A DNA stretch of 64,000 bases from assembly GCA_903847975.1 (NCBI GenBank), contig CAINFC010000242.1, forward strand, positions 1 through 64,000, written 5' to 3'. Position 1 is the first letter of the stretch; each line of letters opens with the position of its first letter. The position numbers and the translations under genes are program-made. Below the pieces are notes generated by a model that did not search any database, was not told where the DNA came from, and was given only the letters and a program-made list of their open reading frames with translations. Shown here in pieces: positions 62,224-64,000 of this stretch. The stretch comes from an uncultured Acidobacteriota bacterium (lineage in GTDB: Bacteria > Acidobacteriota > UBA6911 > CAINFC01).

Positions 62224-62229
62224 ATTATA
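62224..62229 (-). promoter_or_regulatory. Likely -10 element of the trxB operon
   Basis: TATAAT on the minus strand, 48 bases before ATG 62175; no strong -35 is found at 17 bases, only TCGGCG. Confidence 0.4.
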
Positions 62230-62350
62230 ACGTAGAGGAACAGAATCGCCGAAACGGGCTGGAAAAGCAGCGGTCCCGTATCGAATACGGGAGATTGGTA
62301 GCGAGCGGGAGGAGCCTCTCGGCGAAAAGCGGAAGGAATCCGCCTGAATC

Positions 62351-64000
62351 ATGAGCGCACCATCTTTATCCGGACCAGTCCTATCTTCCCGGGAAAAGGG
62401 CCGCGCGGCAGGCAAGGAGGAAAAATCCTCCTGGCTCATCCTGCTGCGAAGCTGGGTCGTATACCTTTCCCGGCCGGTCGATGTATTCCGGCGGTACGAA
62501 AGACAGCAGCTGCGGCCGGACTTTCAAGCCGGCCTGACGGTGGCGGTCCTGATGCTTCCGCAATCCCTGGCCTTTGCGCAGATCGCCAACCTGCCCCCGC
62601 AGTACGGACTGTTCACCGCGATTGTCGCCAGTTGTTTCGGAGCCCTGTGGGGTTCCAGCAGCCACCTGCAGACCGGTCCAACCAACACCAGTTCCCTTCT
62701 GATCCTCTCGGTCCTTCTTTCTGTGGGCCATCCGGGATCCCCGGAATACCTGGCGGCGGCCGGCATGCTGGCCTTTATGGCCGGCCTTTTTCGCCTGCTG
62801 ATGGGCCTGGCCCGGTTCGGCGTTCTGGTGAATTTTATCAGCGATTCGGTCATCATCGGCTTCACCACCGGAGCCGAATTCCTGATCATCGTCCACCAGC
62901 TGCGTCACCTGCTGCGGATCGACATGCCGGAGAACCTCGATTTCCTCGCTACCCTGTCCCTCTTCTGGAGCAGGCTTCCCCAAGTCCACCCGCCAACCCT
63001 GCTCTTTGGAGGATCGCTTTTCCTGCTGTTGTTTCTGGGGCAGCGGTTTCTGTCCCGGTTTCCCACATCCATTTTCCTGGTATCCGCTTCGGCAGCGGCG
63101 GCCTTCGCTCTGAACCTGCAGCAGGAGGGCATTCGCCTGGTGGGTCCGATCGCCTACGATCTTCCCCGACCGGTGGCCCTGCCTGTTTTCGACTTCACCC
63201 TCTGGAGCCACCTTTCCAGCGGAGCTTTCGCTCTGGCTTCCATCGGACTGGTGGAAGCCACCAGCATCGCCCGAAGCCTGGCGGCCAAAAGCGGCGAAAA
63301 ACTGGACAGCAACCAGGAGTTTGTCGGCCAGGGAATGGCCAATATGGCCTGCGGCTTCCTGTCGGGATATCCCTGCAGCGGCTCCTTTACCCGCTCCCTG
63401 CTCAATTTCAGCGCCGGAGCCCAAAGCCCGCTGAGCAACGTCTTCGCTTCCTTGATCCTGCTGCTTACCCTGCTGCTCTTTGCTCCCCTGGTGGGTTACA
63501 TCCCGATGTCCGCCCTGGCGGCGTTAGTCATTCTCAACGCCTGCCGGATGACCAACTGGCGGGAAATCCGCCGGATATGGCAGCTGCGGCAGAACGACCG
63601 GATCATCATGATGGTCACCCTGGGAGCCACCTTCACCCTGCCTTTGCATGTCGCCGTACTGATCGGGATTCTCCTGTCTCTGGCCGTTTACCTGAGACAG
63701 ACCAGCACGCCGCGCGTGCGCGAGGTGTTGCCGGACGAGAAATTCGAGGCTTTCGTACCCAGCCAGGAAAGGAAGGGCTGCCCGCAAATATCCATCGTGG
63801 AAATCCTGGGCGATTTTTACTTCGGCGCCGCCTCCTACGTGGAAGAGAAGGTTCGGATGCTGTTCCTGGGAAATCCGAGCCGGAGATACCTGCTGCTGCG
63901 CATGCAGACGGTCGAGCACCTGGACATCAGCGGCATTCACGCCCTGGAGAGCATCGCCCAGATGTGCCGGAACCGGCACGGAGAGCTTTTCCTGACGCGG
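62351..64000 (+). CDS. SulP-family anion transporter, C-terminus cut by window end
   Basis: The frame runs from ATG 62351 to the last base, 550 codons without a stop. After a 60-residue polar start, the SulP signature [19 protein letters not shown] appears, then many hydrophobic helices to about residue 450 (for example [17 protein letters not shown] and [15 protein letters not shown]). A STAS domain begins near [18 protein letters not shown] and includes [11 protein letters not shown]. The family moves sulfate, bicarbonate or other anions with protons or sodium. It is divergent from trxB. The stop lies beyond the window, so the exact length is unknown. Confidence 0.9.
   Translation, partial: MSAPSLSGPVLSSREKGRAAGKEEKSSWLILLRSWVVYLSRPVDVFRRYERQQLRPDFQAGLTVAVLMLPQSLAFAQIANLPPQYGLFTAIVASCFGALWGSSSHLQTGPTNTSSLLILSVLLSVGHPGSPEYLAAAGMLAFMAGLFRLLMGLARFGVLVNFISDSVIIGFTTGAEFLIIVHQLRHLLRIDMPENLDFLATLSLFWSRLPQVHPPTLLFGGSLFLLLFLGQRFLSRFPTSIFLVSASAAAAFALNLQQEGIRLVGPIAYDLPRPVALPVFDFTLWSHLSSGAFALASIGLVEATSIARSLAAKSGEKLDSNQEFVGQGMANMACGFLSGYPCSGSFTRSLLNFSAGAQSPLSNVFASLILLLTLLLFAPLVGYIPMSALAALVILNACRMTNWREIRRIWQLRQNDRIIMMVTLGATFTLPLHVAVLIGILLSLAVYLRQTSTPRVREVLPDEKFEAFVPSQERKGCPQISIVEILGDFYFGAASYVEEKVRMLFLGNPSRRYLLLRMQTVEHLDISGIHALESIAQMCRNRHGELFLTR

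Overview
This 64 kb window looks like chromosomal DNA of a Gram-negative, high-GC bacterium, most likely an acidobacterium. The reasons are a VWFA-domain protein of the type common in Acidobacteriota (2551-4404), many twin-arginine (Tat) exported Gfo/Idh/MocA-type enzymes, an M81 (MlrC-like) peptidase, a MglA-like GTPase beside a roadblock protein, and an outer-membrane beta barrel. The phylum call is inference from gene content; class and genus cannot be read from the sequence. No CRISPR array, rRNA, intact insertion sequence or prophage was seen.

Layout. 1-345: clustered short palindromes. 416-2207: a patatin-like lipase and a small membrane protein. 2551-10263: a VWFA protein, two Tat-exported Gfo/Idh/MocA proteins, a URO-D-fold protein and an M81 peptidase. 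10402-13410: a large ABCG-type ATPase-permease fusion with a near-consensus promoter. 13628-20333: two more Tat/Gfo-type proteins (one GH109-like), a secreted His-repeat protein, a GH38 alpha-mannosidase and a Dabb protein. 20361-23660: a radical SAM/SPASM protein and a membrane glycosyltransferase-like protein. 23739-30710: a tightly packed operon of an aldo-keto-reductase-like protein, a double alpha/beta hydrolase and a giant secreted propeller protein with five 100-residue C-terminal modules. 30725-34527: ThyX and a TldD/TldE pair. 34669-38709: a REC-HD-GYP protein and a hybrid histidine kinase. 38906-41824: two PQQ-type beta-propellers.

41900-44103 is visibly more AT-rich than its surroundings. 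It carries a DtxR-type regulator with an iron-type metal site, followed by an outer-membrane porin with one N-terminal c-type haem motif (Cyc2-like). TTAG/CTAA inverted repeats lie in front of both genes. 44116-47081 holds an SRAP protein, a GH43-like enzyme, an unrecognised protein with three exact 18-residue repeats and its own strong promoter, and tRNA-Gly(CCC). 47205-49764 is nadC-nadB. 49900-53735 holds an acyltransferase-like membrane protein, a divergent polysaccharide deacetylase, YjbQ, a cold-shock protein and a helical-repeat protein. 53774-58670 is a signalling block: an HDOD-histidine kinase-receiver fusion, a roadblock protein, a MglA-like GTPase and a small coiled-coil protein. 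58752-64000 carries selA, a sialidase-like protein overlapping trxB, and a SulP transporter cut by the window end.

Taken together, the left two thirds are dominated by secreted or periplasmic functions for taking apart complex glycans (GH38, GH109, GH43, sialidase, esterase, sugar dehydrogenase-like proteins), interleaved with housekeeping and signalling genes. The strongest candidates for something undescribed are the DtxR/haem-porin pair and the SPAGR-repeat protein at 46186-46974.
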